The notes under the pieces: model-generated
What the model was told of the DNA's origin: nothing
The model's input: the letters and a program-made list of their open reading frames with translations, nothing else
The model's database searches: none
In this document: positions 1-8,375 of the stretch, piece by piece
Layout of the letters: each line of letters opens with the position of its first letter
Position numbering within the stretch: the first letter of the stretch is position 1
Translations under genes and position numbers: made by a program
Assembly: GCA_003599415.1 (NCBI GenBank)
Contig: QZKB01000146.1
Coordinates: forward strand, 1-64,000
DNA length: 64,000 nt
Source: Ignavibacteriales bacterium
GTDB taxonomy: Bacteria; Bacteroidota; Ignavibacteria; Ignavibacteriales; SURF-24
Reading direction: 5' to 3'

Positions 1-504
1 GTAATCAAAAATTAACTTGACACTCTTTTTTTAATTCATTAGTTTCACATCAAGATGTCGACGTCTTAACATGAAAGTGAAAGCTTTCATAATTCAGTTC
101 CTTCTTTTTAAGAACTAAATCGGAGGGTATTGATGATTAAAACAAAAAGAAGTTTTACATATTGATTAGTCATTTTGTGGAATGGTCATCTTTAAATGAA
201 CCATTCAAATGAGTTTCAAAATAAAATTGAAAATAAAAGGCCGGAAAAAGTTAACACTTGCTCCGGCATTTTTATTATGTGGATGAGGGATTCTTGATAC
301 TGGATACTTGATACTGCTCGCTTCGCGAGTCGAAGCGGGGATTCTGGACAAAAGAATGAAATTTATCATTCAAAACATCTTGAAAGTAAAAGTCATTCAA
401 TAAAGCAAACCTCAGCATTGAATTTGCATAAGTTTTGCCTTTTCATTTCTGCTTTGTTTTAATATTTTATACGGGGAAAAAGTACAAAGGTCAACAGGGA
501 ATAA
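1..504. other. Gene-poor 5' stretch with terminator and repeat fragments
   Basis: No convincing protein gene is seen. Two tiny frames occur: 15 codons at 71-118 and 10 codons at 133-165. The second follows a strong GGAGGG ribosome-binding sequence, but neither is long enough to call. A perfect 12-bp palindrome, TGAAAGCTTTCA, lies at 78-89. A hairpin terminator follows at 240-274. Around 289-345 there is a repeat-like patch with the imperfect direct repeat GATACTGGATACTTGATACT and a 7-bp-stem hairpin (CGCTTCG / CGAAGCG at 319-337). This patch resembles a degraded dispersed repeat. Confidence 0.5.
240..274 (+). terminator. Rho-independent terminator, possibly bidirectional
   Basis: The stem GCCGGA (240-245) pairs with TCCGGC (262-267) and is followed by ATTTTTATT. 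The reverse strand also has a T-rich tail after the stem, so it could stop transcription both ways. No clear gene lies just upstream inside the window, so the transcript it ends is unknown. Confidence 0.6.
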
Positions 505-1815
505 ATGAGATTTAAATTAGTATTCACTTTTTTTGTTATTTCAGTTCTTGCATTAATTGGATGTGATTCCAACGAGCCGGAAGAAAACAGCAAGTTAAAA
601 TTAACTGTTGAAGACGTTTCCTGCACAGAAGCCTGGCTTAAGATTAGCGATGCTAAGGGAAGTTTGATTACTCTTAAGAGAGATAACAAAGAGATAATGC
701 AATTTAAACTTACCGGCACAGATACAATTGTTGTTGATGATTCTTTACTCCCAACTAAAACCTACAGGTATCAAGTATTCAGTTTGCCTGCCGGACAGGC
801 AGGAATCCAGTATCCGACATCAAGCATTGAAGTACCCGTAACCACGATGGACACCACTAGCCATAATTTTACCTGGCAGAGCTGGACTTTTGGTGAGAAC
901 GGTGCAGGCAGCAGTACACTATATGATGTTGCAATAATTGATGAAAGCAATATATGGGCCGTGGGAAGTATCTACATAAAAGATTCTTTAGGAAATCCTG
1001 ATCCACACTCTTACAATGTAGCTCATTGGAATGGTCTAAAATGGGAGTTGAAGAGAATAAATTTTTATACTATTTGTGGGCACAAAAATTTAACACCTTA
1101 CCCTGCAAAATCAATCTTTGCGATTGACAAAAACGAAATTTTGATAGCAATGGACGGAGATCAAATTGCTAAATTGGAAAATGGAATTCAAGTAGATCAA
1201 TTTTGTTTACCTTCTTTTTTATCTATGTCAATTAATAAGCTTTGGGGTAATAACAGCAAAGATTATTACATTATTGGTAATCGCGGCAACATTGCTCATT
1301 ACGAAAATGGTAACTGGCATAAAATAGATACTGGAAACGAATGGGATATTTACGATATGTTTGGTTATACAAATTCATTTAATAAAGTTGAAATTATCTG
1401 TGCAGCTACTGATCCAAATGATTATTCAAACAGCGTCATTTATAAAATTACAGATGAACCCAGTTTAGAATTCATAAGACTTAACACAAAAAGATTAACT
1501 GGTTCAGTATGGACCAATAAAGGGAATATTCTTTATGTCTGCGGTGATGGAATATTTACTAATAAAAGTGGTAAATGGGAAGAAGAAATACTCCCGGTTA
1601 ATTATGTCACATCAAAAATCAGGGGTAATAATCTAAATGATATTTTTGTCTGTGGAGTATTAGGATTAATAGCTCATTACAATGGAATAAATTGGAAAGT
1701 ATATAATGATAATCAAAATACAATTTATTCAGCTGTAAATATTAAAGAAAACATAACCGCATTTGCTGGTTGGCGGAACGGACAAGCAGTTATAACAATT
1801 GGTAAGAGAAATTAA
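505..1815 (+). CDS. Secreted lipoprotein, FN3-like domain plus beta-propeller-like repeats
   Basis: Function unknown. Residues 1-20 form a lipoprotein signal with lipobox LIGC (Cys20), so the mature protein should be membrane-anchored outside the cytoplasm. Residues about 30-118 look like one fibronectin-III-like sandwich (YRYQVFSLP near its end). The rest carries repeated short blades of the type NIWAVG / VAHWNG, IAKLENG, IAHYENGNWHK and IAHYNGINWK, typical of beta-propeller sensor or binding proteins. No catalytic motif is seen. A palindromic insertion encodes PAGQAG around residues 95-100. It is the only forward gene on the left side and is not in an operon with the glycan genes. It has no type IX sorting domain. 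Recognised only by architecture. Confidence 0.75.
   Translation: MRFKLVFTFFVISVLALIGCDSNEPEENSKLKLTVEDVSCTEAWLKISDAKGSLITLKRDNKEIMQFKLTGTDTIVVDDSLLPTKTYRYQVFSLPAGQAGIQYPTSSIEVPVTTMDTTSHNFTWQSWTFGENGAGSSTLYDVAIIDESNIWAVGSIYIKDSLGNPDPHSYNVAHWNGLKWELKRINFYTICGHKNLTPYPAKSIFAIDKNEILIAMDGDQIAKLENGIQVDQFCLPSFLSMSINKLWGNNSKDYYIIGNRGNIAHYENGNWHKIDTGNEWDIYDMFGYTNSFNKVEIICAATDPNDYSNSVIYKITDEPSLEFIRLNTKRLTGSVWTNKGNILYVCGDGIFTNKSGKWEEEILPVNYVTSKIRGNNLNDIFVCGVLGLIAHYNGINWKVYNDNQNTIYSAVNIKENITAFAGWRNGQAVITIGKRN
787..803. repeat. 17-bp palindromic insert inside a coding region
   Basis: The sequence CCTGCCGGACAGGCAGG has a perfect 6-bp stem (CCTGCC/GGCAGG) and a 5-base loop. It lies in frame in the lipoprotein gene and encodes PAGQAG at the edge of the FN3-like domain. 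It looks like a mobile or dispersed palindromic unit tolerated in a loop. Confidence 0.5.
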
Positions 1816-1832
1816 TTATAACCATATAAACA

Positions 1833-1877
1833 GGTTGCTGAGTATTCCGATTTTAATCGGAATGTACCGAAGCAACC
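1833..1877. repeat. Two-tier palindromic repeat
   Basis: The outer arms GGTTGCT (1833-1839) and AGCAACC (1871-1877) enclose an inner perfect stem TTCCGAT/ATCGGAA (1845-1862). It sits 18 bases after the stop of the lipoprotein gene and has no T-run. It could act as an RNA-stabilising hairpin, but a dispersed palindromic repeat is more likely. Confidence 0.55.
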
Positions 1878-1901
1878 GTTATTTAAAAAGCTTCTATTAA
1901 T

Positions 1902-1943
1902 TGGTTATTTAGATACTCCCGATTAAATCGGGATACTCAACAA
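1902..1943. repeat. Palindromic repeat with CCCGATTAAATCGGG core
   Basis: The perfect palindrome CCCGATTAAATCGGG (1918-1932) sits between GGTT and AACC-bearing flanks. The same core occurs in the long hairpin near 53351-53366, so this is a shared repeat unit, not a chance dyad. Confidence 0.55.
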
Positions 1944-2061
1944 CCGATTTAAAAATATTTTTCTATTGATTCTGCTGGAAATGATTTTGAAATGACACCG
2001 ATATGTAGCATCCCACTAAATCAGAACAGTTATTTTTATCTCTGCTATATCAACAATAAAA

Positions 2062-2119
2062 AACCTCTCCCTTTTCCCTCTCCTTAGTAAGGAGAGGGTG
2101 GATTTAGCCGGGTGAGGTT
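2062..2119 (-). terminator. Nested hairpin terminator after the symporter gene
   Basis: Read on the minus strand, an outer stem pairs AACCTCACCC with GGGAGAGGTT (one mismatch) around an inner 10-bp stem CCCTCTCCTT/AAGGAGAGGG. It is followed by a T-run (GGTTTTTTATTG). It sits 16 bases after the symporter stop and is well placed to end the long 19.3-2.1 kb transcription unit. The nested form is typical of dispersed palindromic repeats used as terminators. Confidence 0.6.
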
Positions 2120-2135
2120 AAAAATAATTTTTTAT

Positions 2136-3764
2136 TTATTGTGCTGCTACACCAAGCGGTGAGAAATAAAGGAATGTAACAACAATAATAACAACAATAA
2201 TCAAAGAAATAATTACATCAAGTTTATTCCAGCTCGCTCTTGATTTTGCTTTATCTTCAGCAACTGTAGTAGCATATGTTAAACCGTGCAGCTGTTCTTC
2301 AGAAGGTTTCTCCGTTAATAAACTTATCACTATCATCAAACCAATTGAGAAAAGGAAAAGAAGAATACAGAAGTAAAGAAAATTCAAAGTGGCAAAAGAA
2401 TACAAGAATCCTGAAAGAGAATGCCTGAAAAGTTCAAGCACTATTCTGACAATACCAATAATAAATCCAACTACCATTGCAGTGTAAGCGCCTTTGGCAT
2501 TTATTCTTTTTGAAAATACACCGACTAAAAATACAGCGGCAATAGGCGGCGCAAGATATGACTGAACACTCTGCAGGTACTGGTAAAGTACATCTGAGAT
2601 TCCCTGCATAACAGGAATCCATACCATACCAAGCACAACAACTACAGCAGTAACTATTCTTCCTACTTTAACAAGTTGCTGGTCGCTTGATTCGGGTTTT
2701 ATCTTTTTATAAATATCCATTGTAAACAAAGTTGAACATGCATTATAAACAGCAGCAAGTGAACTCATTAGCGCCGCAAGAATTCCACCGGCTAAAATTC
2801 CCCTGAAGCCAACAGGCAATAATGCTTTAACTAAAGTCGGGAAAGCCTGGTCTGATGTTTCCAAAACAATTCTCCCGGAGTTTGCCATTGCATAGGCGAT
2901 CAAACCGGGAATCATAAAAATGAAGAACGGCATAAGCTTTAATGCAGATGCGAATAAGGTACCTCTGCGTGCCTGCTGTTCATCTCTTCCGGCTAAACAT
3001 CTTTGTACAATATGCTGATCTGTACACCAGTACCACAACCCGACAATGGGCGAGGCAAATAAAATTCCAAGCCACGGAAAATCTGGATGACTTAACGGGA
3101 GAAACATATTTAGATGATCTTTTGAAATTGAATTGATAAGATTGTTCCATCCGCCAATTTCAATTAGACCTGTAATTGTAAGAATTACAGAACCGGCTAA
3201 TAAAACAATTGCCTGTAATGTTTCTGTGTACATAACTGCATGAAGTCCGCCGAAAATTGTATAGATGCCCGTAATTACAATCAGAATGATTGCACCTGTC
3301 CAGAAATCAATTCCTAAGAATGCATTGAACACAACAGCGCCTGCATAAATTGTAACAGATACTTTGGCGATGATGTAACTTAACAACTGTACAATTGATA
3401 AGAGCCATCTTGCCTTTTCATTATAACGTCTTTCAAGGAATTCAGGCATTGTGTAAACCTGGCTTCTCATATAAAAAGGAATGAACACCCAGCCAAGTAT
3501 CAGAACTATCCAGCTGTGAAGTTCGTAGTGTCCCATAGCCAAACCCGATTTTGCAGCAGTACCGGCAAGACCGACAATATGTTCTGACCCTACATTGGAA
3601 GCTAATATTGAAGCACCTATAACAAACCATCCTAAATTTCTGTTTGCAAGAAAATATTCTTTAGGCGAGTTCTTTTTCCGGCGTATAGACCAGTAGGAAA
3701 TTCCTGCGATCAGAAGGAAATACAAACCAACTACAAGCCAATCGGCTGTAACAAGAAAATTCAT
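2136..3764 (-). CDS. Sodium:solute symporter, SGLT-type sugar transporter
   Basis: An inner-membrane Na+-coupled transporter of the SSS family, 542 residues with about 14 hydrophobic segments. The N-terminal block AKxGLAMGHYELHSW carries a glutamate (E81) in the position of the galactose-contacting Glu of vSGLT. WCTDQHIVQR followed by ALKLMPFF matches the sugar-transporting SGLT subgroup (WCTDQ as in SGLT1, with a Lys on the next helix). This points to a sugar over proline or pantothenate substrates. It lies 84 bases downstream of the clan GH-A hydrolase gene and is the last gene before a terminator. Inference: it imports galactose, arabinose, xylose or glucose freed by the periplasmic glycosidases encoded upstream. 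The exact substrate cannot be read from sequence. Confidence 0.88.
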   Translation of the reverse strand: MNFLVTADWLVVGLYFLLIAGISYWSIRRKKNSPKEYFLANRNLGWFVIGASILASNVGSEHIVGLAGTAAKSGLAMGHYELHSWIVLILGWVFIPFYMRSQVYTMPEFLERRYNEKARWLLSIVQLLSYIIAKVSVTIYAGAVVFNAFLGIDFWTGAIILIVITGIYTIFGGLHAVMYTETLQAIVLLAGSVILTITGLIEIGGWNNLINSISKDHLNMFLPLSHPDFPWLGILFASPIVGLWYWCTDQHIVQRCLAGRDEQQARRGTLFASALKLMPFFIFMIPGLIAYAMANSGRIVLETSDQAFPTLVKALLPVGFRGILAGGILAALMSSLAAVYNACSTLFTMDIYKKIKPESSDQQLVKVGRIVTAVVVVLGMVWIPVMQGISDVLYQYLQSVQSYLAPPIAAVFLVGVFSKRINAKGAYTAMVVGFIIGIVRIVLELFRHSLSGFLYSFATLNFLYFCILLFLFSIGLMIVISLLTEKPSEEQLHGLTYATTVAEDKAKSRASWNKLDVIISLIIVVIIVVTFLYFSPLGVAAQ

Positions 3765-3848
3765 TTTATCCTCGTTGATTTATGATTTTGGGAAATATGT
3801 ATTTAAAAGTTTTACTTCCAGGCTTATGAATTCCGATGTGCAAGATAA

Positions 3849-5819
3849 TCATTTTATCAGAATTAATTTTCTCGAAGCGGAATATTTTTCTGTCTGAAGT
3901 TTGTAAATATAAACTCCGCTTGCAAGTTTATTCACATCTCCGCTTTTGGCGGAAAATTCAATCTCATACTCACCGGCAGGCTGCTCTTCATTTACAAGAA
4001 CAGCAACCTCGTTACCGAGAATATCATAAACCTTTAACGTTACATTTTGTAGAGACGATCCGCCTGCGGTGGAATGCCTCGTCTTTACGGGTATGGAATA
4101 TTTAATTTTAGTAACAGGGTTGAACGGATTTGGATAATTCTGAGCGAGGTAAAAATTATTTAATCCGCCTGCATTATTACCGTCACCAACAGAAGTGCTT
4201 TTTGATGTAAGCATTATGTATTGTACTGAACGCGCAGGCACATAAACTTTAATTCCATCTGCAGATGGATAAGCTTTAGCCGGAATTGTTTCCAATACGC
4301 TGAATGGTCCCCATTCATTACTACCGGGACCCTCGTCATTAACCATTACAGTTTGTGCAAAGTCTGTGGCTTCTTCACCAACCAATGAATAAACAAAATA
4401 TTTATCTCCCGTTGAAAAATCTTTCGGATCAATTTTAACAACTTTATCTGTCTTGCTTTTATTAGCAAGTATAACACATTCTTCACCACTACTGAATTTA
4501 GAAGCGTACGCGAGAATATCATTGCTGCCGGTTACTACTGTGCTTAGAACATGATCACCGGTAAATTTATTCAGGTAAAAAAGATAAAAGTAGTCGGGGC
4601 GCGGCGTCCATTTTGGAATGGACGAATTGTTGCCGATATAAAGCAGTCCATCTGCTTCCCAGTTTGCAACCAGCCAGCGTGCAGACAATCCAAAATTATT
4701 TTTTATCATCTCATTAAACACAACAACAGCCTGCATTCCATTTGCAATTGATGTCTTTGCTTCATCAGGTCCACCGCAATTCCATTCCGTTAATGCAACA
4801 GGTTTTACGGGAATTCCTTTTGCAACCATATCCTGTCTTACAAAATTAATATTGTTATTAATTTCAGTTTTTGCACTTTCAATCTGAAGCCTGAGCGTAA
4901 TTGAACTTTTACCGAAATAATTATGGATTACAAAAAAATCAGCAAGTGAACCGGCTTCCTTCAAAAAGCCCTCATTCCATTTATGTTCTGCAATATTCCA
5001 GCTATTAGTACCATCATATTGAATCAACTGACCGCCGATATAAATTGTTGCACCAACTTCCGCAGCCGCTGCTCTCATCGAATCGCAATAGATTTTAAAA
5101 TGCCTCCCGTACAATTCACCTGTTATAATTTCAGGCTGACCATCTTTATTGCGTGTAGTATCAATTTGAAAACCGGCTTCCCAAGGACCGGCATTTTCAT
5201 TTCCTATTTCCCAGAATTTAGTTCTGCCTTTATCATAGCGGACCCAGTCTGCCGCAAGATGCGCAGCCTGTTCTGCCGGCTTTTCACTTAAACCATATCT
5301 CGCGTAGCCATAGTTTATTGTAATCAAACCTTGTGTTCCAAGCTTATCCCGCATATCATAATATACATCCGGTGTATTAACATGAGTTGGTCCAAACTGC
5401 GGATAAAGAGAAATTGGTGCGCCGTTATTCTGTCCGTCCGGAATTGTATTAGGCAAATCACCCGGGTTACCATTCCAGAAATAAATGTCCGACCAGCTTC
5501 CACCGGGGAAACGAATATGCGAAAGGTTAAGCTTGCTAAGATAATTTCTTACTGTAGTGTTATTAACATTATCGCTCATCCACACGGCAATTGCATTACC
5601 AAAAATATACTTTGAAATTTTGCCAAGCGTATCAGCAGAGTTTACTGTTACTGTTACTGCTTCAGTATCCGTAATTTTTTCAACATCTTCATAAGGAGGA
5701 AGAGTAGCGGTTTTAAGTTCAAAGTCTTCAAGAAAACAATTTTCTACATTCTGACCAAATAGTGAATTTACAAATCCTGAAAAAAATAGAATTAAGAAAA
5801 TTTTATATAAAACTTTCAT
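3849..5819 (-). CDS. Secreted clan GH-A glycoside hydrolase, GH51-like arabinofuranosidase
   Basis: Signal peptide at 1-22 (cleavage near SLFGQ). A TIM-barrel catalytic domain spans about 60-440. WEIGNENAGPW places the acid/base glutamate at E208 and ALTEWNCGG places the nucleophile at E345. This is the clan GH-A arrangement, and the NEN/TEWN context is closest to GH51 alpha-L-arabinofuranosidases. A small beta domain follows (about 440-560), then a type IX sorting domain from about 570 (QNYPNPFNP, ending SRKLILIK), so the enzyme should be exported to the cell surface or released. A palindromic DNA insert encodes an unusual RHSTAGG segment inside the sorting domain. It lies 38 bases after the GH2 gene in the same direction. 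It probably removes arabinose from arabinan or arabinoxyloglucan. GH44 or GH39-like activity is a less likely alternative. Confidence 0.72.
   Translation of the reverse strand: MKVLYKIFLILFFSGFVNSLFGQNVENCFLEDFELKTATLPPYEDVEKITDTEAVTVTVNSADTLGKISKYIFGNAIAVWMSDNVNNTTVRNYLSKLNLSHIRFPGGSWSDIYFWNGNPGDLPNTIPDGQNNGAPISLYPQFGPTHVNTPDVYYDMRDKLGTQGLITINYGYARYGLSEKPAEQAAHLAADWVRYDKGRTKFWEIGNENAGPWEAGFQIDTTRNKDGQPEIITGELYGRHFKIYCDSMRAAAAEVGATIYIGGQLIQYDGTNSWNIAEHKWNEGFLKEAGSLADFFVIHNYFGKSSITLRLQIESAKTEINNNINFVRQDMVAKGIPVKPVALTEWNCGGPDEAKTSIANGMQAVVVFNEMIKNNFGLSARWLVANWEADGLLYIGNNSSIPKWTPRPDYFYLFYLNKFTGDHVLSTVVTGSNDILAYASKFSSGEECVILANKSKTDKVVKIDPKDFSTGDKYFVYSLVGEEATDFAQTVMVNDEGPGSNEWGPFSVLETIPAKAYPSADGIKVYVPARSVQYIMLTSKSTSVGDGNNAGGLNNFYLAQNYPNPFNPVTKIKYSIPVKTRHSTAGGSSLQNVTLKVYDILGNEVAVLVNEEQPAGEYEIEFSAKSGDVNKLASGVYIYKLQTEKYSASRKLILIK
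4050..4092. repeat. Palindromic insert in the sorting-domain linker of the GH51-like gene
   Basis: GTAGAGACGATCCGCC at the left and a degenerate inverted copy (GCCTCGTCTTTACGGG) at the right form an imperfect dyad around CTGCGG. It is in frame, adds RHSTAGG to the sorting domain, and falls at the same protein position as the palindrome at 27003-27032. Confidence 0.5.
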
Positions 5820-5857
5820 CTGCTCTCCTTAATAAACAAGAAAAATGTTGCTAAAAA

Positions 5858-8296
5858 TTATTCTGTCTTCAGCTTAACTGATGCACTTTCCAAACCATCA
5901 CTTGTTGCCGTTAAATGTATTTCACCTGTTCTATTACTTGACTGAATAACAACAAGACACAATCCGTTAAATGCTTTTCTGAAATCAGCTTTAAATGATT
6001 CAAGACTCGTCTGCAACCCGTTATCAACTCCGGCAATTTTTCCTTCACCGGAAAGTTTAAATTTGATAAGGTTATCTGCATTCGGAACGAGCGTACCGTT
6101 TTCATCCAATATCTTCACTGTTATAAAAGATAAATCCCTTCCGTCTGCTTTAATATTAGTTCTGTCCGGTTCAAGGATAATCTTAGCAGGTTTAGAAGCT
6201 GTTCTGACTTCTTTAACAAGAATTTCTTTCCCATCTTTTTTACCAACAGCTTTAAGTGTACCCGGCTGATAATCAACATTCCATTTCAGATGAAGATCTT
6301 CTGCCGATTTTTTTATTGAGCCAAGAGATTTACCGTTAAGAAATAATTCTACTTCATCGCAGTTTGTGTAAGCTAATACATCTAAATTTTTCCCTGCTTC
6401 CCAGTTCCAGTGAGGGAAAATATGCAGCGTCGGTTTGTTTGTCCATTCAGCCTGGTAAAGGTAATATGCATCTTTCGGGAACCCGGCAAGATCAACTATA
6501 CCGAAGTAAGAACTTCTTGCAGGAAAGACGTATGGTGTCGGCTCTCCAAGATAATCAAAGCCTGTCCAGATATACATTCCCGATAAGTAATCATATTTTT
6601 TTATCAGCTTTAATGTTTCTTCATTAGTTGATCCCCACGGGGCGCTGCAATTATCATATGAAGAACATGTAAGATCCTTGTTGCCTTCAACAAAAGGAAT
6701 GTCCCATCTTATCGGCCACCGGCGAATGCTGTCCGAAGGCATGTCATAAGAACCGCGCGTCATTAAGCTTGATGTTGTTTCACTGCCGATAAATTTCTGC
6801 CCCGGGAACGAATCAGGAAAGGCAACAAAATCTTTATGATGATAACTGAAACCAACAAGATCAAGTGCGCCGGATTTATATAAAAAGTTTTTCGGCTGCG
6901 GGTCATTAAGATTTGAAATTACCGGACGAGTATCGTCAAGATTTTTTATAATACCAACTAATTCTTTTGTTATTGGAATGCCGGTGCTATCCCACTGTTC
7001 AGGAATTTCATTGCCAATGCTCCACATAAAAACGCTTGGATGATTTCTGTCTCTAAGCACTAAATCTTCAAGGTCACGTTTATGCCATTCATCCCAGTCA
7101 AGTGAATAATCAAATTCAACCTTTTTTATTTTCCACATATCGAACGCTTCATCCATGACAAGGAAACCCATTTTATCACATAACTCAAGTAGTTCAGGTG
7201 CAGGAGGATTGTGAGAAGTACGTATGCTGTTAACTCCCATCCCTTTCATAATTTCAAGCTGACGCTCAAGTGCCCGGTAATTTATTGCGGCGCCAAGAAA
7301 TCCGAGATCATGATGATTACATACACCGTTGATCTTCCTTGGTTTTCCATTAAGGAAAAATCCTTTAACCACATCAAAATAAAAAGTACGGATACCAAAC
7401 GGTGTTTCGTATTTATCAATTTCTTTCCCATCTTTTTCAATGAACGTAACTGCTTTGTATAAAACAGGATTTTCAATTGACCATAATTCAAGATTATCAA
7501 CTTTGAGCTGATGTTCTAATTCATTACCGGAACCTGGTAATAAATCCTGGTTCGTTTTAACCGCTGTAACCTGTTTGCCGGACTTATCATAAATAACTGT
7601 TTTTACTGTTACGGTTTGTTGAATGTTCAAAGTGTTATTTATTTTTATTTGAAGATCAACCATTGAATATTTTTCATTTACTTCCGGTGTAGTTATAAAT
7701 GTTCCCCAATTATCAATATGAATTTTATTAGTCTTTACAAGCCAGACGTTTCTGTAAATTCCTGATCCTGAATACCATCGTGAATTCGGCTGCTGTGAAT
7801 TATCTGCTTTAACAGCAATAATATTTTTTTCATTTCCGTATTTCAGGTAAGGAGTAAGTTCATATTGGAAGGAACTATAACCATAAGGACGTTTACCAAG
7901 GTAATGATTATTAATCCATACTTCGGCATTTTTGTAAACACCATCAAAGTCTATAAAGAATAATTTATCTTTTTCATTTTCAGATACCGTAAAAGATTTT
8001 CTGTACCAGCCAACTCCGCCGGGTAAAGCACCACCATAATAATCTGCCGGATGATCTTTGGAAAATTCACCTTCAACACTCCAGTCATGCGGCAAATCCA
8101 GAATTCTCCACTTTGAATCATCAAGGTTGATTTTCTGTCCATCTGAAATATCACCCAGATTAAATTTCCATTCTTCGATAAAAAGATTTTTCACACGTGA
8201 TTGTGAATTAATTGCGGGAGTAATTATAAGAAGTAAAACAAAGGTAAAATTAGAAATGAGTATTAAAGCATTTAGGTTATGCAAAATATTTTTCAT
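5858..8296 (-). CDS. GH2 family exo-glycosidase, beta-galactosidase-like
   Basis: Signal peptide about 1-31, so it is exported. The order is typical of GH2: sugar-binding jelly roll (about 38-190), immunoglobulin-like domain (195-305) and TIM barrel (about 310-620). The acid/base is E430 in WSIGNE and the proposed nucleophile is E506 in IGSETTSS. After the barrel comes a DUF4982-like domain (HWNWEAGKNLDVLAYTN) and a final Ig-like domain to residue 812. The RTSHNPP motif is intact. There is no type IX sorting domain, so the enzyme is probably periplasmic, unlike its downstream GH51-like neighbour. It lies 79 bases after the GH31 gene on the same strand. Beta-galactosidase acting on galactosylated xyloglucan or pectic galactan is the most likely activity. 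Beta-glucuronidase or beta-mannosidase cannot be excluded. Confidence 0.85.
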   Translation of the reverse strand: MKNILHNLNALILISNFTFVLLLIITPAINSQSRVKNLFIEEWKFNLGDISDGQKINLDDSKWRILDLPHDWSVEGEFSKDHPADYYGGALPGGVGWYRKSFTVSENEKDKLFFIDFDGVYKNAEVWINNHYLGKRPYGYSSFQYELTPYLKYGNEKNIIAVKADNSQQPNSRWYSGSGIYRNVWLVKTNKIHIDNWGTFITTPEVNEKYSMVDLQIKINNTLNIQQTVTVKTVIYDKSGKQVTAVKTNQDLLPGSGNELEHQLKVDNLELWSIENPVLYKAVTFIEKDGKEIDKYETPFGIRTFYFDVVKGFFLNGKPRKINGVCNHHDLGFLGAAINYRALERQLEIMKGMGVNSIRTSHNPPAPELLELCDKMGFLVMDEAFDMWKIKKVEFDYSLDWDEWHKRDLEDLVLRDRNHPSVFMWSIGNEIPEQWDSTGIPITKELVGIIKNLDDTRPVISNLNDPQPKNFLYKSGALDLVGFSYHHKDFVAFPDSFPGQKFIGSETTSSLMTRGSYDMPSDSIRRWPIRWDIPFVEGNKDLTCSSYDNCSAPWGSTNEETLKLIKKYDYLSGMYIWTGFDYLGEPTPYVFPARSSYFGIVDLAGFPKDAYYLYQAEWTNKPTLHIFPHWNWEAGKNLDVLAYTNCDEVELFLNGKSLGSIKKSAEDLHLKWNVDYQPGTLKAVGKKDGKEILVKEVRTASKPAKIILEPDRTNIKADGRDLSFITVKILDENGTLVPNADNLIKFKLSGEGKIAGVDNGLQTSLESFKADFRKAFNGLCLVVIQSSNRTGEIHLTATSDGLESASVKLKTE

Positions 8297-8375
8297 AACG
8301 TTTTCCTTAAATGAATTAATAAATGATTTAAATCCATTCCAATATTACCACAATTAGAGGATAGTATTCACAGAA

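Larger units (their letters stand above)
1816..2135. other. Convergent intergenic region filled with palindromes
   Basis: No gene is seen. This 320-base stretch between the forward lipoprotein gene and the reverse symporter gene holds two palindromic units (1833-1877 and 1902-1943) and one nested hairpin (2062-2119). Each is listed separately. Confidence 0.6.
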
